64,000 nt of DNA from assembly GCF_900116765.1 (NCBI RefSeq), contig NZ_UETC01000005.1, positions 124,001 to 188,000 of the forward strand, in the 5' to 3' direction. The position numbers and the translations under genes were made by a program. The DNA comes from Jannaschia seohaensis. GTDB lineage: Bacteria > Pseudomonadota > Alphaproteobacteria > Rhodobacterales > Rhodobacteraceae. Shown here in pieces: positions 33,281 through 41,565 of this stretch (positions are counted from its first letter, which is position 1; every line of letters starts with the position of its first letter). The notes under the pieces were generated by a model. It saw only the letters and a list, made by a program, of their open reading frames with translations, was not told the origin of the DNA and made no database searches.

Positions 33281-34035
33281 CGCCAGTCGCCGCGCGCCGC
33301 CTGCCAGAGCGTCAGCGCCGCCACCGCCGCCGTATCCGCGCGCAGGATGCGCGGGCCCAGCGCGACGGGGGTGGCGAAGGGCAGGGCGCGCAGGCGGGCG
33401 CGCTCCTCGGGGGCGAAGCCGCCTTCGGGCCCGATCAGGATCGCGGCGGGGGCGGGCGGCCAGGGGCCCGCCTCGCCCGACTCGGACCAGAGCGGGTCGT
33501 CGGACAGCGTCTCGTCGCAGAAGATCAGGGCACGCCCCGCGGGCCAGTCGGCCAGCAGCCGGTCGAGCGGGACGAGCGCCGCGACTTCTGGCACGAAGGT
33601 GCCGCCGCATTGCTCGGCCGCCTCGACGGCATGGGCCTGGAGCCGGTCCTGGCGGACGCGCTCGGAATTGGTGAAGCGGGTCGAGACCGGGAGGATGCGG
33701 GCCGCGCCCAACTCTGTCGCCTTCTCGACGATGAAGTCGGTCCGGGCCTTTTTGATCGGGGCGAAGCAGAGCCACAGGTCCGGCGGGTCGCGCTGCGGCG
33801 CGACCTGCTCCTCGCAGGTCACCGTTCCGCCCCGCTTGCCCAGGGCCTCGATCCGCGCGCGCCACGCCCCGTCGACCCCGTCGAACACGGTGAGCGTGTC
33901 GCTGGGCGCCAGCCGCATGACGTTGCCGAGGTAGTGCGCCTGCTCCCGCGGCAGGTCGACCGATTGCCCCGCGCCTACCGGCTGGCCTACATGGAGCCTG
34001 ACTTTGCTGTCCAAGAGAGCCCCCGCCCATGTCAC
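33277..34035 (-). CDS. rsmE: 16S rRNA (uracil1498-N3)-methyltransferase RsmE
   Basis: The 252-residue SPOUT-family methyltransferase modifies U1498 of 16S rRNA. Typical blocks are the N-terminal PUA-like part (QAHYLGNVMRLAPSDTLTVFDG), APIKKARTDFIVEKATELG, the knot-forming AAILIGPEGGFAPEERA, and ALGPRILRADTAAVAALTLWQ. The start is ambiguous: the GTG at 34035 has GGAGG close upstream but runs over the first bases of divergent ubiA, while a TTG at 34014 (LDSKVRLHV) fits the family N-terminus. It is followed by a hypothetical gene with a GTGA overlap. Confidence 0.92.
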   Translation of the reverse strand: MTWAGALLDSKVRLHVGQPVGAGQSVDLPREQAHYLGNVMRLAPSDTLTVFDGVDGAWRARIEALGKRGGTVTCEEQVAPQRDPPDLWLCFAPIKKARTDFIVEKATELGAARILPVSTRFTNSERVRQDRLQAHAVEAAEQCGGTFVPEVAALVPLDRLLADWPAGRALIFCDETLSDDPLWSESGEAGPWPPAPAAILIGPEGGFAPEERARLRALPFATPVALGPRILRADTAAVAALTLWQAARGDWR

Positions 34036-34970
34036 ACGCCTCCGATCAAGGCCAAGTCGCCGACGCGGTCAAGGGTAACTGGGTCGACCGTCTGGCCCCG
34101 GCCCCGACCCGACCCTTTCTGCGTCTCAGCCGCGCCGACCGGCCCATCGGGACTTGGCTGCTGCTGATCCCCTGCTGGTGGGGGCTGGCGCTGGCCGTCG
34201 CGGCGACGGGATGGGACGCGCGGGCGATCTGGATCGCGCTGGGCTGCGCTATCGGCGCGTTCTTGATGCGCGGGGCGGGCTGCACCTGGAACGATGTGAC
34301 CGACCGGGAGTTCGACGGCGCGGTCGCGCGCACCCGGTCGCGGCCGATCCCTTCGGGGCAGGTGACGACGCGGGGCGCGCTGATCTGGATGTGCGTCCAG
34401 TCGCTGCTGTCCTTCGGCATCCTGCTGACCTTCCACCCGGCCGCCATCGCGCTGGGCGTCTTGGCGCTGCTGCCGGTGGCGGTCTACCCGTTCGCCAAGC
34501 GCTTCACCTGGTGGCCGCAGGTCTTTTTGGGCCTCGCCTTCAACTGGGGCGCATTGCTGGCCTGGGCTGCCTTCACCGGCTCGCTCGGCCTCGCGCCCGT
34601 GCTGCTCTATCTGGGCGGCATCGCGTGGACGCTCTTCTACGACACCATCTACGCCTATCAGGACGTGGAGGACGACGCGCTGATCGGGGTGAAATCCACC
34701 GCCCGCCGCTTTGGCGACCGGCCCAAGCCCTGGCTGCAAGGCTTCCTGATGGCGACGGTGGTGCTGATCTCGGCAGCGGCTCTGGTGGCGTTGCCGCCTG
34801 TCCCGGCCGTGGCCGCGATGCTGGGAGCCTGGGCGATGGGATGGCACCTGACCTGGCAACTGGTCCGGCTCGACAGTTCCGACCCGGCGACCTGCCTGGC
34901 GCTTTTCCGCTCGAACCGGGATGCCGGTCTGTTGCTCCTGCCGTTTTTCGCTCTCGCCGCCCTCCTCTGA
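34029..34970 (+). CDS. ubiA: 4-hydroxybenzoate polyprenyltransferase
   Basis: This 313-residue membrane enzyme attaches the polyprenyl chain to 4-hydroxybenzoate in ubiquinone synthesis. Aspartate motif 1 is NDVTDREFD (about residues 84-92), and motif 2 lies in YDTIYAYQDVEDDALIG. About eight hydrophobic helices span the rest. MSHASDQGQVADAVKGNW is the predicted start, which sits on the divergent rsmE start region, so the two promoters overlap. The product of the synthase at 17.5 kb is its donor substrate. Confidence 0.95.
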   Translation: MSHASDQGQVADAVKGNWVDRLAPAPTRPFLRLSRADRPIGTWLLLIPCWWGLALAVAATGWDARAIWIALGCAIGAFLMRGAGCTWNDVTDREFDGAVARTRSRPIPSGQVTTRGALIWMCVQSLLSFGILLTFHPAAIALGVLALLPVAVYPFAKRFTWWPQVFLGLAFNWGALLAWAAFTGSLGLAPVLLYLGGIAWTLFYDTIYAYQDVEDDALIGVKSTARRFGDRPKPWLQGFLMATVVLISAAALVALPPVPAVAAMLGAWAMGWHLTWQLVRLDSSDPATCLALFRSNRDAGLLLLPFFALAALL

Positions 34971-35024
34971 TTGTGCCCCCTCCGGAGGGGATGTAAGACG
35001 CAGGGTCTGACCACCCGGGATCCC

Positions 35025-36977
35025 ATGAGCCGAGCCAGAACTATTGCGACACTTGTCGTCCTGTCCCTCGCTGCGGGTGGCGCCACTGCCGTGGCATGGA
35101 CCGCGGCGGGCTATATCGAGCGGACATCGCGCGCCGCCGTCACCGCCCGCATGGGCGTTGCGGGACTGAACTGGGTCGATGTCCAGACCGATGGCCTGCA
35201 GCTGATCCTGGCCGGGCGCGCCCCGGATGAGCGCGCGCGATTCCGCGCCATGACCGAGGCTGGCGACGTCGTTGCGCCCTCCCGTCTGGTCGATGCGATG
35301 GACGTGGTCGCCCGGGCGCCCGCCGCCCCCCCGCGCTTCGCGCTGGAGATCCTGCGCAACGAGGAGTCCGTCTCTCTGATCGGGCTCACGCCCGAGCGGC
35401 TGGAGGACGGGCCGCTGGACCGGCTGCTGGCCCGGGAAGACCTGGAGATCACCGACCTCGTCGAGCAGATCGACCGCGATACCCCCGATGATTGGCTGCC
35501 CGCCGTGCGCTTCGCGCTGTCTGTGATGGACCAGTTGCCGCGCACCAAGATTTCGGTCGAGCCGGGCCGCGTGGCGATCACCGCCGTGGCCGATAGCGAC
35601 GCGGAGCGGCTGCGCCTTGAGAGCGACCTGTCGCGCAGGCGGCCCCAGGGCGTGAGGCTGGTGCTGGACATCCAGGCGCCGCGCCCCGTTATCACGCCCT
35701 TCACCCTCCGCTTCGTGATGCCCGAGGGGCGTCCGCCCCGCTTCGAAGCCTGCGCCGTGGACGGGTCCGAGGCGCGGGATCGCATCCTAAAGGCCGCCGC
35801 GGAGGCCGGGTTCGCGGACAAGGCGGATTGCGTGATCGGCCTGGGCGTGCCTTCGACCTCCTGGGGGGAGGCGGCGGCGGTCTCCATCGCCGCGCTGGGC
35901 GAACTGGGCGAGGGGAGCGTGACGCTCTCGGACGCGGATGTGACGCTGGTCGCGGCGGAGGGCACGGACCAAGCGGTGTTCGACCGGGTCGTGGCCGAGC
36001 TCGACACGGCGCTGCCCGATCTCTTCGTGCTCTCCGCCATCCTCCCGCAGCCCGAGGGCGCGGAAGAGACCGGGCCCGAGGGCGTTCCCGAATTCCTCGC
36101 CATCCGCTCCCCCGAAGGCCAAGTCCAACTGCGCGGCCGACTCTTCGACGAAGCGCAGGAGCAGGCCGTGCTGGCCTATGGGCGCGCCAAGTTCGGCACT
36201 TCCGAGACCTATATCGCGACCCGCGAGGACGAGACCGTGCCCGAAGGCTGGCCCGCCCGCGTGCTCTCGGCCATCGATGTGTTGAGCGAGTTGGAGCAGG
36301 GCGCCGTGACGGTGCGGCCCGATCTCGTCTCCGTGCGCGGCGTGACCGGCAATTCCCGTGCCGATGCGGAGATCAGCCGCCTGCTGTCCGAGCGGCTGGG
36401 TCCCGAGGCCAGCTACGAGATCGAAGTCGAATACATGGAAGAGCTGGACCCGACGCTCAACATCCCGACGCCCGAGGAATGTGAGACCCAGCTCAACGAG
36501 ATCCTGGTCACGCAGAAGCTGACCTTCGCCCCCGGCGCGGGCGAGTTGGACGGGACCGGCGACGGACAGCTCGCCGTGCTGGCCGACAAGCTGCGCGACT
36601 GCAAACGCGCCTCCTTCGAGATCGGCGGCCACACGGACAGCCAGGGCCGCGAGGTGATGAACCTGGAGCTGTCGCAGGACCGCGCCCAGGCCGTGCGAGA
36701 GGCTCTGATCGCCCGCGGCATCCCGCCGGGACAGCTGGTCGCCAAGGGCTATGGCGAGACCGAGCCGATCGCCTCCAACGAAACCGAAGAGGGGCGCGAG
36801 GCGAACCGGCGCATCACCTTCACCCTGATCGGCCGCCGCGACCGCGCCACGCTGGAGGCGGAGGCGGCCGCCGCCGATGCGGCGGCCGACGCGGCCGCGG
36901 CCGCAGCCCGACGCGGCGACGCCGCGCCGCCCGGCTCGGATGCGTCGGCCCCAGATACAGAGGAGGGCGGCGAGTGA
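35025..36977 (+). CDS. OmpA-family outer-membrane/periplasmic protein with BON-like region
   Basis: The 650-residue protein begins with a hydrophobic signal/anchor (about residues 5-28, LVVLSLAAGGATAVAWTAA). The middle consists of repeated alpha/beta units resembling BON-type domains (e.g. LISVRGVTGNS... and VQLRGRLFDEAQEQA). The C-terminal OmpA peptidoglycan-binding domain runs about 515-622 (LTFAPGAGELDG..., GHTDSQGREVMNLELSQDRA, GYGETEPIASNETEEGREANRRITF). An Ala/Asp-rich tail ends it. The gene is coupled by GTGA to a coiled-coil membrane protein, suggesting the pair works at the envelope. Start ATG 35025; the frame upstream is not coding. Confidence 0.85.
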   Translation: MSRARTIATLVVLSLAAGGATAVAWTAAGYIERTSRAAVTARMGVAGLNWVDVQTDGLQLILAGRAPDERARFRAMTEAGDVVAPSRLVDAMDVVARAPAAPPRFALEILRNEESVSLIGLTPERLEDGPLDRLLAREDLEITDLVEQIDRDTPDDWLPAVRFALSVMDQLPRTKISVEPGRVAITAVADSDAERLRLESDLSRRRPQGVRLVLDIQAPRPVITPFTLRFVMPEGRPPRFEACAVDGSEARDRILKAAAEAGFADKADCVIGLGVPSTSWGEAAAVSIAALGELGEGSVTLSDADVTLVAAEGTDQAVFDRVVAELDTALPDLFVLSAILPQPEGAEETGPEGVPEFLAIRSPEGQVQLRGRLFDEAQEQAVLAYGRAKFGTSETYIATREDETVPEGWPARVLSAIDVLSELEQGAVTVRPDLVSVRGVTGNSRADAEISRLLSERLGPEASYEIEVEYMEELDPTLNIPTPEECETQLNEILVTQKLTFAPGAGELDGTGDGQLAVLADKLRDCKRASFEIGGHTDSQGREVMNLELSQDRAQAVREALIARGIPPGQLVAKGYGETEPIASNETEEGREANRRITFTLIGRRDRATLEAEAAAADAAADAAAAAARRGDAAPPGSDASAPDTEEGGE

Positions 36978-37297
36978 ACCGCACCGAATTCGTCGTCGCT
37001 ATCGCGGTGATCCTGTTCCTGGCCTTCGCCCTCGGCTGGTTCGCCGCCTGGGTGGTCAGCCGCTTCAGCCGCGTGACCCATTCCGACATGGAGGAGTTGG
37101 AGACGATGGCCCAGTCGCTCCACACTGCCGAAGAGCAGCGCGATGAGGCCATCACCTATCTGCAATACCGCGAGCAGGAGCTTCAGGCCGCGATCCAGCA
37201 GAAGGACGCGGAGTTGCAGGCGGCGATGGATGGTCTGCGTGAAGCCCGCCAGGAGGCGGGCGAGTTGCGCGCCTATATCGAGACGTTGAACGCCTGA
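36974..37297 (+). CDS. Single-pass membrane protein with C-terminal coiled coil
   Basis: The GTG start overlaps the OmpA-family stop (GTGA). The 107-residue protein has one N-terminal helix (FVVAIAVILFLAFALGWFAAWVV, about 6-28) and then about 70 residues of continuous coiled-coil heptads (EELETMAQSLHTAEEQRDEAITYLQYREQELQAAIQQKDAEL...). It is probably an inner-membrane partner of the OmpA-family protein. No named family. Confidence 0.7.
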   Translation: MNRTEFVVAIAVILFLAFALGWFAAWVVSRFSRVTHSDMEELETMAQSLHTAEEQRDEAITYLQYREQELQAAIQQKDAELQAAMDGLREARQEAGELRAYIETLNA

Positions 37298-37625
37298 CCC
37301 CGGCGGCGGGCGCGCTCAGACGCTGTCCGAGTTGCCAGCACGTCGGCCATGGGGCATCCTACCCGCGTAATGCACGGCTTTTTTCTCCCTGCGCGCGTGG
37401 ACCTGCTGCGTGGCTTCGGAGCTGTCAGGAGAGAGTGCGTTCCCCCCCCTGGCACCGGCCTCGAATTCCGTTTCCGAGGGCGACACAAGTCGCTGAATTC
37501 GATCTTTAGTCGCGACAGCGCTGCCCGCGCCCCGGGGGACCGCCTTGGTCTCGGTCGAGAACCGTCCTATCTCCGCGGCAACGTCCCCGGCGCAGGCCGC
37601 GCCCGATCCAGATGAGGGCTTAGAC
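37298..37625. other. 328-bp gene-free interval
   Basis: No ORF on either strand has a credible start and codon use. The plus frame leading into the Mth938 gene is open from 37545 (MVSVENRPIS...), but its residues look non-coding. The segment contains a run of eight C (about 37442) and GAATTCGATC-like AT-richer stretches; no terminator, tRNA or riboswitch is visible. It probably carries the promoter for the Mth938-domain gene. Confidence 0.5.
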
Positions 37626-37985
37626 ATGAACCTGATCGAAGTGAGCTTTGACGACGCCCGCCCCTTCGATGGCTATGGACCCGGCTTTTTCCGCGTCGGC
37701 GGAGAGGTGGCGGAAGGTCCGATCCTGCTGCATGCCAAGGGTTTGGCGCCCTGGGGCGGCCTGTCGGACGCGGCGGCGCTTGTGGCACTCGCCGATGAGG
37801 TCGATGTGATCCTGGTGGGCACCGGGTCCGAGATCGCGCATGCGCCCGCCGATCTGCGCGCCGCCGTGGAGGCCGCCGGGCTCGGCCTGGAATCGATGAA
37901 CACCCCCGCCGCTTGCCGCACCTATAACGTGCTGGTGGGGGAGGGGCGACGCGTCGCCGCCGCCGTTCTGCCCGTGGGCGGCTGA
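37626..37985 (+). CDS. Mth938-like domain protein (DUF498)
   Basis: This 119-residue protein reads MNLIEVSFDDARPFDGYGPG, then FRVGGEVAEGPILLHAKGLAPWGG, VILVGTGSEIAHAPADLR, and the end ESMNTPAACRTYNVLVGEGRRVAAAVLPV. This is the Mth938/DUF498 pattern, found in Proteobacteria near protein export genes and related to mitochondrial NDUFAF3 complex I assembly factor. Function in bacteria is unproven. The start ATG 37626 is reached by GAGGGCTTAGAC. The convergent next gene begins 3 bp after its stop. Confidence 0.88.
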   Translation: MNLIEVSFDDARPFDGYGPGFFRVGGEVAEGPILLHAKGLAPWGGLSDAAALVALADEVDVILVGTGSEIAHAPADLRAAVEAAGLGLESMNTPAACRTYNVLVGEGRRVAAAVLPVGG

Positions 37986-37988
37986 GGC

Positions 37989-38399
37989 TCAGCCGTCGGT
38001 CAGCCCCTCGGGATCGGGACCGATCCGAACCGTGCTGCCCTCCAGTGCCTCGGTGTCGTAGCCGGGGGCCAGCAGCCCCGCGCGCCGCAGATCTGCATAG
38101 GCCAGATCGACCACGATCCGCAGATCGTCGATCCGGCCCGCAAGCTCTTCGGGGCTATGGGCATCGAGATCGGTGGCGAGGGCCCGGGCGAACCCGGGCA
38201 TCGGCGGGACATCGGCGGCGCGCGTGTCGAACGCTTCGGCGCCATGGGGCACGTCGCGCGCCCCGCCATGCAGACGCATAACCTCCGACGCGCTGTCCGC
38301 CGGCGCCTGCGCTGCCGGCGGCCAAAGCCATACGGCCCCCGCGACAGCCAGCGTACCGGCTGTCACGGTCAGGGCCACGCTCCACCTGCGATCGGACAT
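37989..38399 (-). CDS. Hypothetical exported/anchored small protein
   Basis: The 136-residue protein has an N-terminal anchor or signal (residues 7-25, [18 protein letters not shown], then APADSA). The rest is acidic and soluble ([38 protein letters not shown]). No family was recognised. The gene is convergent with the Mth938-domain gene (3 bp between stops), which argues that the two evolved side by side but not as an operon. Confidence 0.6.
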   Translation of the reverse strand: MSDRRWSVALTVTAGTLAVAGAVWLWPPAAQAPADSASEVMRLHGGARDVPHGAEAFDTRAADVPPMPGFARALATDLDAHSPEELAGRIDDLRIVVDLAYADLRRAGLLAPGYDTEALEGSTVRIGPDPEGLTDG

Positions 38400-38465
38400 C
38401 CCAAACTCCCCCGAATGGTTCCTTTGAGGCTACCAATCACCCATGGCGAGATTGGGGCGCGCGCC

Positions 38466-38900
38466 TCACCAGTGGCCGGTATTCTCCATCGAGGCCCAGG
38501 GCTCCTGCGGCGGCTTCGCCTCGCCCTTCTGCAACAGCTCGATCGAGACGTTGTCGGGCGAGCGGACAAACGCCATGCGCCCGTCGCGCGGCGGCCGGTT
38601 GATGGTCACGCCGTTGTCCATCAGCATCTGGCAGGTCTCGTAGATATCGTCGACCGTGTAGGCCAGATGCCCGAAATGGCGGCTGTCGGAGGGCAGGCCC
38701 TCGTCGCCATCCCAGTTGTAGGTCAGTTCCACATCCGCATGCCCGTCGGCCTGCTCGGGCGGGCAGAGGAAGACCAGCGTGAACCGTCCCTTCTCGTTCT
38801 CCGAGCGGCGGCGCTCCACCAAGCCCAGCAGCTTGTAGAAGGCCAGGCTGGCGTCGAGGTCTTTCACGCGGACCATGGTGTGCAGGTAGGTGATGGGCAT
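38466..38900 (-). CDS. gloA: Lactoylglutathione lyase (glyoxalase I)
   Basis: This 144-residue vicinal-oxygen-chelate protein isomerises the methylglyoxal-glutathione hemithioacetal. Metal ligands lie in the expected places: [18 protein letters not shown] (His), VELTYNWD (Glu), [11 protein letters not shown] (His) and the final ...IELLQKG (Glu). The start is the ATG at 38900; an upstream frame adds nine unlikely residues. It uses glutathione from gshA. The 99-bp gap to divergent thyX carries a CAGGAG ribosome-binding site for thyX. Confidence 0.93.
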   Translation of the reverse strand: MPITYLHTMVRVKDLDASLAFYKLLGLVERRRSENEKGRFTLVFLCPPEQADGHADVELTYNWDGDEGLPSDSRHFGHLAYTVDDIYETCQMLMDNGVTINRPPRDGRMAFVRSPDNVSIELLQKGEAKPPQEPWASMENTGHW

Positions 38901-38999
38901 TTGCGTCTCCTCTGTCTTGGCGCGCACCCTAGCGCCGGGCGCCCCATGAACAATCCCCTCGGCTGCGATACATATGTGCGGGAATCATCAGGAGCCGCC

Positions 39000-39902
39000 A
39001 TGACCCCCGAGCAGAAGGCCGAGATCGAAGCCGCCCGTGCCCAGAGCCACCAGACCCGCCGCGCCACCGCGCCCGGCATGGAGACGCATCTCTACACCGC
39101 CTATCCCGTTCTGGATCACGGGTTTATCCGCGTCATCGACTACATGGGCGACGATTCCGCGATCACCCAGGCCGCGCGGGTCAGCTACGGGCGGGGCACC
39201 AAGGCCGTCTCCAACGACGAGGGGCTGATCCGCTACCTGATGCGGCACTGGCACTCGACCCCTTTCGAGATGTGCGAGATCAAGCTGCATGTGAAGTTGC
39301 CGGTCTTCGTCGCGCGCCAGTGGATCCGGCACCGCACCGCCAATGTGAACGAATACTCCGCCCGCTATTCGATCCTGGATCGGGAGTTCTACATCCCCGC
39401 CGCCGACGACCTCGCCGCGCAGTCCACGGTGAACAACCAGGGGCGGGGCGCGGCGCTTTCGGGGGAGGAGGCGGCGCGGGTGCTCGACTGGCTCCGCGAC
39501 GACGCCACGCGCGCCTACGACCATTACGAGGCGATGATCTCCCAGGACGGCCAGCAGGGCCTCGCGCGGGAGCTGGCGCGGATGAACCTGCCCGCCAACA
39601 TCTACACGCAATGGTATTGGAAGGTGGACCTGCACAACCTGTTCCACTTCCTGCGGCTGCGCGCGGACGCCCACGCCCAGATGGAGATCCGGGTCTATGC
39701 CGAGGCGATCTGCGCCGTGGTCAAGGACTGGGTGCCCTTCGCCTACGCGGCCTTCGAGGACTACCGGCTGGGCGGGGTTTCGTTGTCCGCCCGAGGGGTG
39801 GAGTGCCTGCGCCGGATGCTCGCCGGGGAGGAGGTGACCCAGGAGAGCTCGGGGATGTCGAAGGGGGAATGGCGGGAGTTTATGGGGGTGATTAATGGCT
39901 GA
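39000..39902 (+). CDS. thyX: FAD-dependent thymidylate synthase
   Basis: This 300-residue flavin enzyme makes dTMP without releasing dihydrofolate. The ThyX signature [15 protein letters not shown] lies at about residues 111-125, with a later [22 protein letters not shown] containing the helix that binds flavin and dUMP. CAGGAG precedes the ATG at 39000. Its last eight bases overlap the start of an AT-richer foreign-looking ORF, so an inserted cassette begins inside the end of this essential gene without changing its protein. Confidence 0.97.
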   Translation: MTPEQKAEIEAARAQSHQTRRATAPGMETHLYTAYPVLDHGFIRVIDYMGDDSAITQAARVSYGRGTKAVSNDEGLIRYLMRHWHSTPFEMCEIKLHVKLPVFVARQWIRHRTANVNEYSARYSILDREFYIPAADDLAAQSTVNNQGRGAALSGEEAARVLDWLRDDATRAYDHYEAMISQDGQQGLARELARMNLPANIYTQWYWKVDLHNLFHFLRLRADAHAQMEIRVYAEAICAVVKDWVPFAYAAFEDYRLGGVSLSARGVECLRRMLAGEEVTQESSGMSKGEWREFMGVING

Positions 39903-40416
39903 GAAAGAAGCGGAGTATTTAAGGCTTGCCTACTCGAGTTCATATGATCAGCTTCAATCTCAGAAGGACGATCTTCGAGCAATACGTGGGCAAGCTTCTC
40001 TCGCTATTGCCTTCATAACATTTCTGGGAACTTTTGGTGCTACGTTTCTTGGGTCAGATGGCCTACGACATCTTTTCGCTGATGATGGAGAGCTTCATTT
40101 TCTCGGGCTATCGGTGTCAGGGGTTGTTTTACTGACGGTGTTGGCAGTCTCTTTGGCGCTTTCTATTCTTGTGGTGGTCAGAGTTGGTATTTGCGTTTTC
40201 TCGCTTACCTCAGAGACGTATCTCCATTTTGCGGAGCGTGAAACTGAGGAAATGATTGCATTTCGACACTTCCTCTCTGAAATGGACAAGCACTTCGAAA
40301 ACAATGAAGCAGTGATCTCATCCGCGAGAGTAAACTTGACACTTGCGCTTGCTTTAGGTTGGGTTCAGCTTTTTCCTTGGATGCTACTTTGGGCAGAGGC
40401 GCGACATGGCAACTGA
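39895..40416 (+). CDS. Unknown AT-rich gene: three-helix membrane protein
   Basis: The 173-residue protein starts at ATG 39895, inside the last codons of thyX. An N-terminal amphipathic segment ([20 protein letters not shown]) leads to two close membrane helices, about 33-53 and about 70-98. A charged cytoplasmic loop ([26 protein letters not shown]) follows, and then a third helix about 147-167. Base composition and codon choice (TCT, AAG, AGA, ATA, TTT) differ sharply from neighbours. Small membrane proteins of this layout occur as effectors in defence-type gene pairs, but no family motif is visible. It is followed by two further small ORFs with tight spacing. Confidence 0.7.
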   Translation: MAEKEAEYLRLAYSSSYDQLQSQKDDLRAIRGQASLAIAFITFLGTFGATFLGSDGLRHLFADDGELHFLGLSVSGVVLLTVLAVSLALSILVVVRVGICVFSLTSETYLHFAERETEEMIAFRHFLSEMDKHFENNEAVISSARVNLTLALALGWVQLFPWMLLWAEARHGN

Positions 40417-40510
40417 AGACAAGACACCGAAACCGCCTATCGACTCTGGTCGACCGGTCAAGAGAACTGGCGCTGATGAGAGCGGTAAGCCTAGGCCTCA
40501 GGGAAAATGA
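40406..40510 (+). CDS. 34-aa polar small protein in the AT-rich cassette
   Basis: ATG at 40406 overlaps the end of the membrane-protein gene by 11 nt, with AGAGGCGCGAC as a plausible ribosome-binding site. The product is [20 protein letters not shown] plus TGADESGKPRPQGK: highly polar, no helix or membrane part, 6 Lys and 5 Pro. Translational coupling supports it; on its own the length is too short to be sure. It might be a regulatory or antitoxin-like peptide, but that is speculation. Confidence 0.4.
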   Translation: MATEDKTPKPPIDSGRPVKRTGADESGKPRPQGK

Positions 40511-40540
40511 GGTAGGCTGGATAGTTAATAGGAGGACATT

Positions 40541-40735
40541 TTGAGCGAAAGTGATGACCATAAGAATACGCCTGTAGAAAAAAAGGCTGCGGCAAACCCT
40601 CCAGAGCGATCTGGGCGATACGTCATGCGCCTTGAGAAGAAGTATTACGATGGCTTTGACGGGGATCTCCACCTCCACCATCACTTGAAAGGAGGAAGCG
40701 GGAAGAACGGGAAATCTTCGGATCGAGAAGACTGA
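40541..40735 (+). CDS. 64-aa His/Lys-rich small protein (TTG start) in the AT-rich cassette
   Basis: A perfect AGGAGG at 40530-40535 sits 5 nt before a TTG start at 40541. The protein begins MSESDDHKNTPVEKKAAANP and continues ERSGRYVMRLEKKYYDGFDG and HLHHHLKGGSGKNGK. It is hydrophilic, with a HLHHH cluster that could bind metal. The ribosome-binding site is among the strongest in the window. AT-rich codon use matches the two upstream ORFs, so the three likely form one transferred unit. The stop lies 13 bp before the large inverted repeat. Confidence 0.6.
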   Translation: MSESDDHKNTPVEKKAAANPPERSGRYVMRLEKKYYDGFDGDLHLHHHLKGGSGKNGKSSDRED

Positions 40736-40748
40736 TAGAACGTAGCAA

Positions 40749-40806
40749 GCGTAGGGTGGGTGAAAACCCACCGCCTCGCAACGGTGGGTTTTCACCCACC
40801 CTACGC
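40749..40806. repeat. Perfect 25-bp inverted repeat (REP-like GCGTAGGGTGGG element)
   Basis: GCGTAGGGTGGGTGAAAACCCACCG read at 40749-40773 is mirrored exactly at 40782-40806, with an 8-nt spacer CCTCGCAA. The motif GTAGGGTGGGT...ACCCACCCTAC is of a kind found dispersed between genes in many bacteria. It forms a very stable hairpin, lacks a T run, and marks the right edge of the AT-rich cassette. It would also act as a terminator or mRNA-stabilising end for that cassette. Confidence 0.9.
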
Positions 40807-40896
40807 AAGCCGATCCCGCATCGCGCCCCACATCATCCCCGCCTGCGCCGCCCAAGGCCCCAGCACCCGGCCTCCGGGGAGGGCGGGGATGGGCAC
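40801..40896 (-). pseudogene. Relic of a puuB-like oxidoreductase C-terminus
   Basis: On the minus strand the frame reads VPIPALPGGRVLGPWAAQAG then MMWGAMRDRLA and a TAG stop. The intact oxidoreductase downstream ends LPTPALPGGRVLGPWAAQAG, MMWGAVRDRLASRSTS. About 84 aligned bases differ at roughly a dozen sites, without gaps. The homology stops abruptly upstream at about 40896. So this is the leftover end of a second, diverged copy, with its stop codon created by the edge of the inverted repeat. It shows that this spot has been rearranged. Confidence 0.75.
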
Positions 40897-41098
40897 CGCC
40901 GCCTCACGACACTCGGTCCTCTCGTCCAGCACCCCTTGATTGCACGCCCCGAATGCTCGACGGTGACGGGACCACGCAGCGGACATCCAGCCTCCGCACG
41001 GGCGCGGAACGGCGCGGCGGCGACCGAAAGCCGACGTGGCCCCCGCACCCGCCATGCCCGACGGACGGTCCGTCCAAGCAAGCGAAAGGGCCGACCCG

Positions 41099-41539
41099 AT
41101 GAGATTCGCATTATGGATCGCAGGCGCGCCCCTGCTCGCCGCCAGCGCCGCCTTCGCCGGCGGCCATGCCTCGGGCGATGCGGCAGCGGGCGAAGCCGCG
41201 TTCCAGCAATGCGCGTCCTGCCACATGATTGCCGACGGCGACGACGTTCTTGCCGGGCGCGGTCGGACGGGTCCCAATCTCTACGGCCTGCCCGGCGCGC
41301 AGCCCGGCACCTATCCGGGATTTGCCTATGGCCAGAGCCTGCTTGCGGCGGGGGATGTCGTGGGCGCCTGGACCGAGGAGCAATTCGTCGAATACGTCGC
41401 GGACCCGCGCGGCTGGCTGTAAACCACGCTAGACGATCGCGGTGCCCGGTCCCTGATGAGTTACCGGCTCCGCTCCGCCGACGACGCGTCCAATATCTGG
41501 GCCTATATCGCCGCGCTCAGCCCGGAACCGGACAGTTGA
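41099..41539 (+). pseudogene. Cytochrome c-type gene with premature in-frame TAA
   Basis: The frame begins MRFALWIAGAPLLAASAAFA (a signal peptide to about residue 20) and contains the haem motif CASCH (residues 38-42), ending at TAA 41420-41422 after PRGWL. The same frame then continues TTLDDRGARSLMSYRLRSAD, DASNIWAYIAALSPEPDS and a TGA at 41539. In class I c-type cytochromes that stretch holds the distal Met ligand (here the Met of SLMSYRL) and the C-terminal helix, so the stop removes essential parts. A change of one base (for example AAA to TAA) explains it. Signal peptide and haem site remain intact, so the loss may be recent. Confidence 0.7.
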
Positions 41540-41565
41540 CCGAAGGTCGGCGCTGGGGCGCGTAG

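Noticed and set aside
37316-37627. Minus-strand ORF of 103 codons between the coiled-coil and Mth938 genes
   Set aside because: It runs antisense over the Mth938 start, has no ribosome-binding site and reads as low-complexity sequence.
39895-40416. Assigning the three-helix protein to the SLATT or Pycsar effector families
   Set aside because: The layout is suggestive, but no diagnostic motif could be identified by eye, so it is left unassigned.
25483-41422. Idea that TAA is recoded as a sense codon, because two genes continue through it
   Set aside because: phbB, gshA and other intact genes in the same window end with TAA, so it must be a normal stop. Independent nonsense mutations or sequence errors are simpler.
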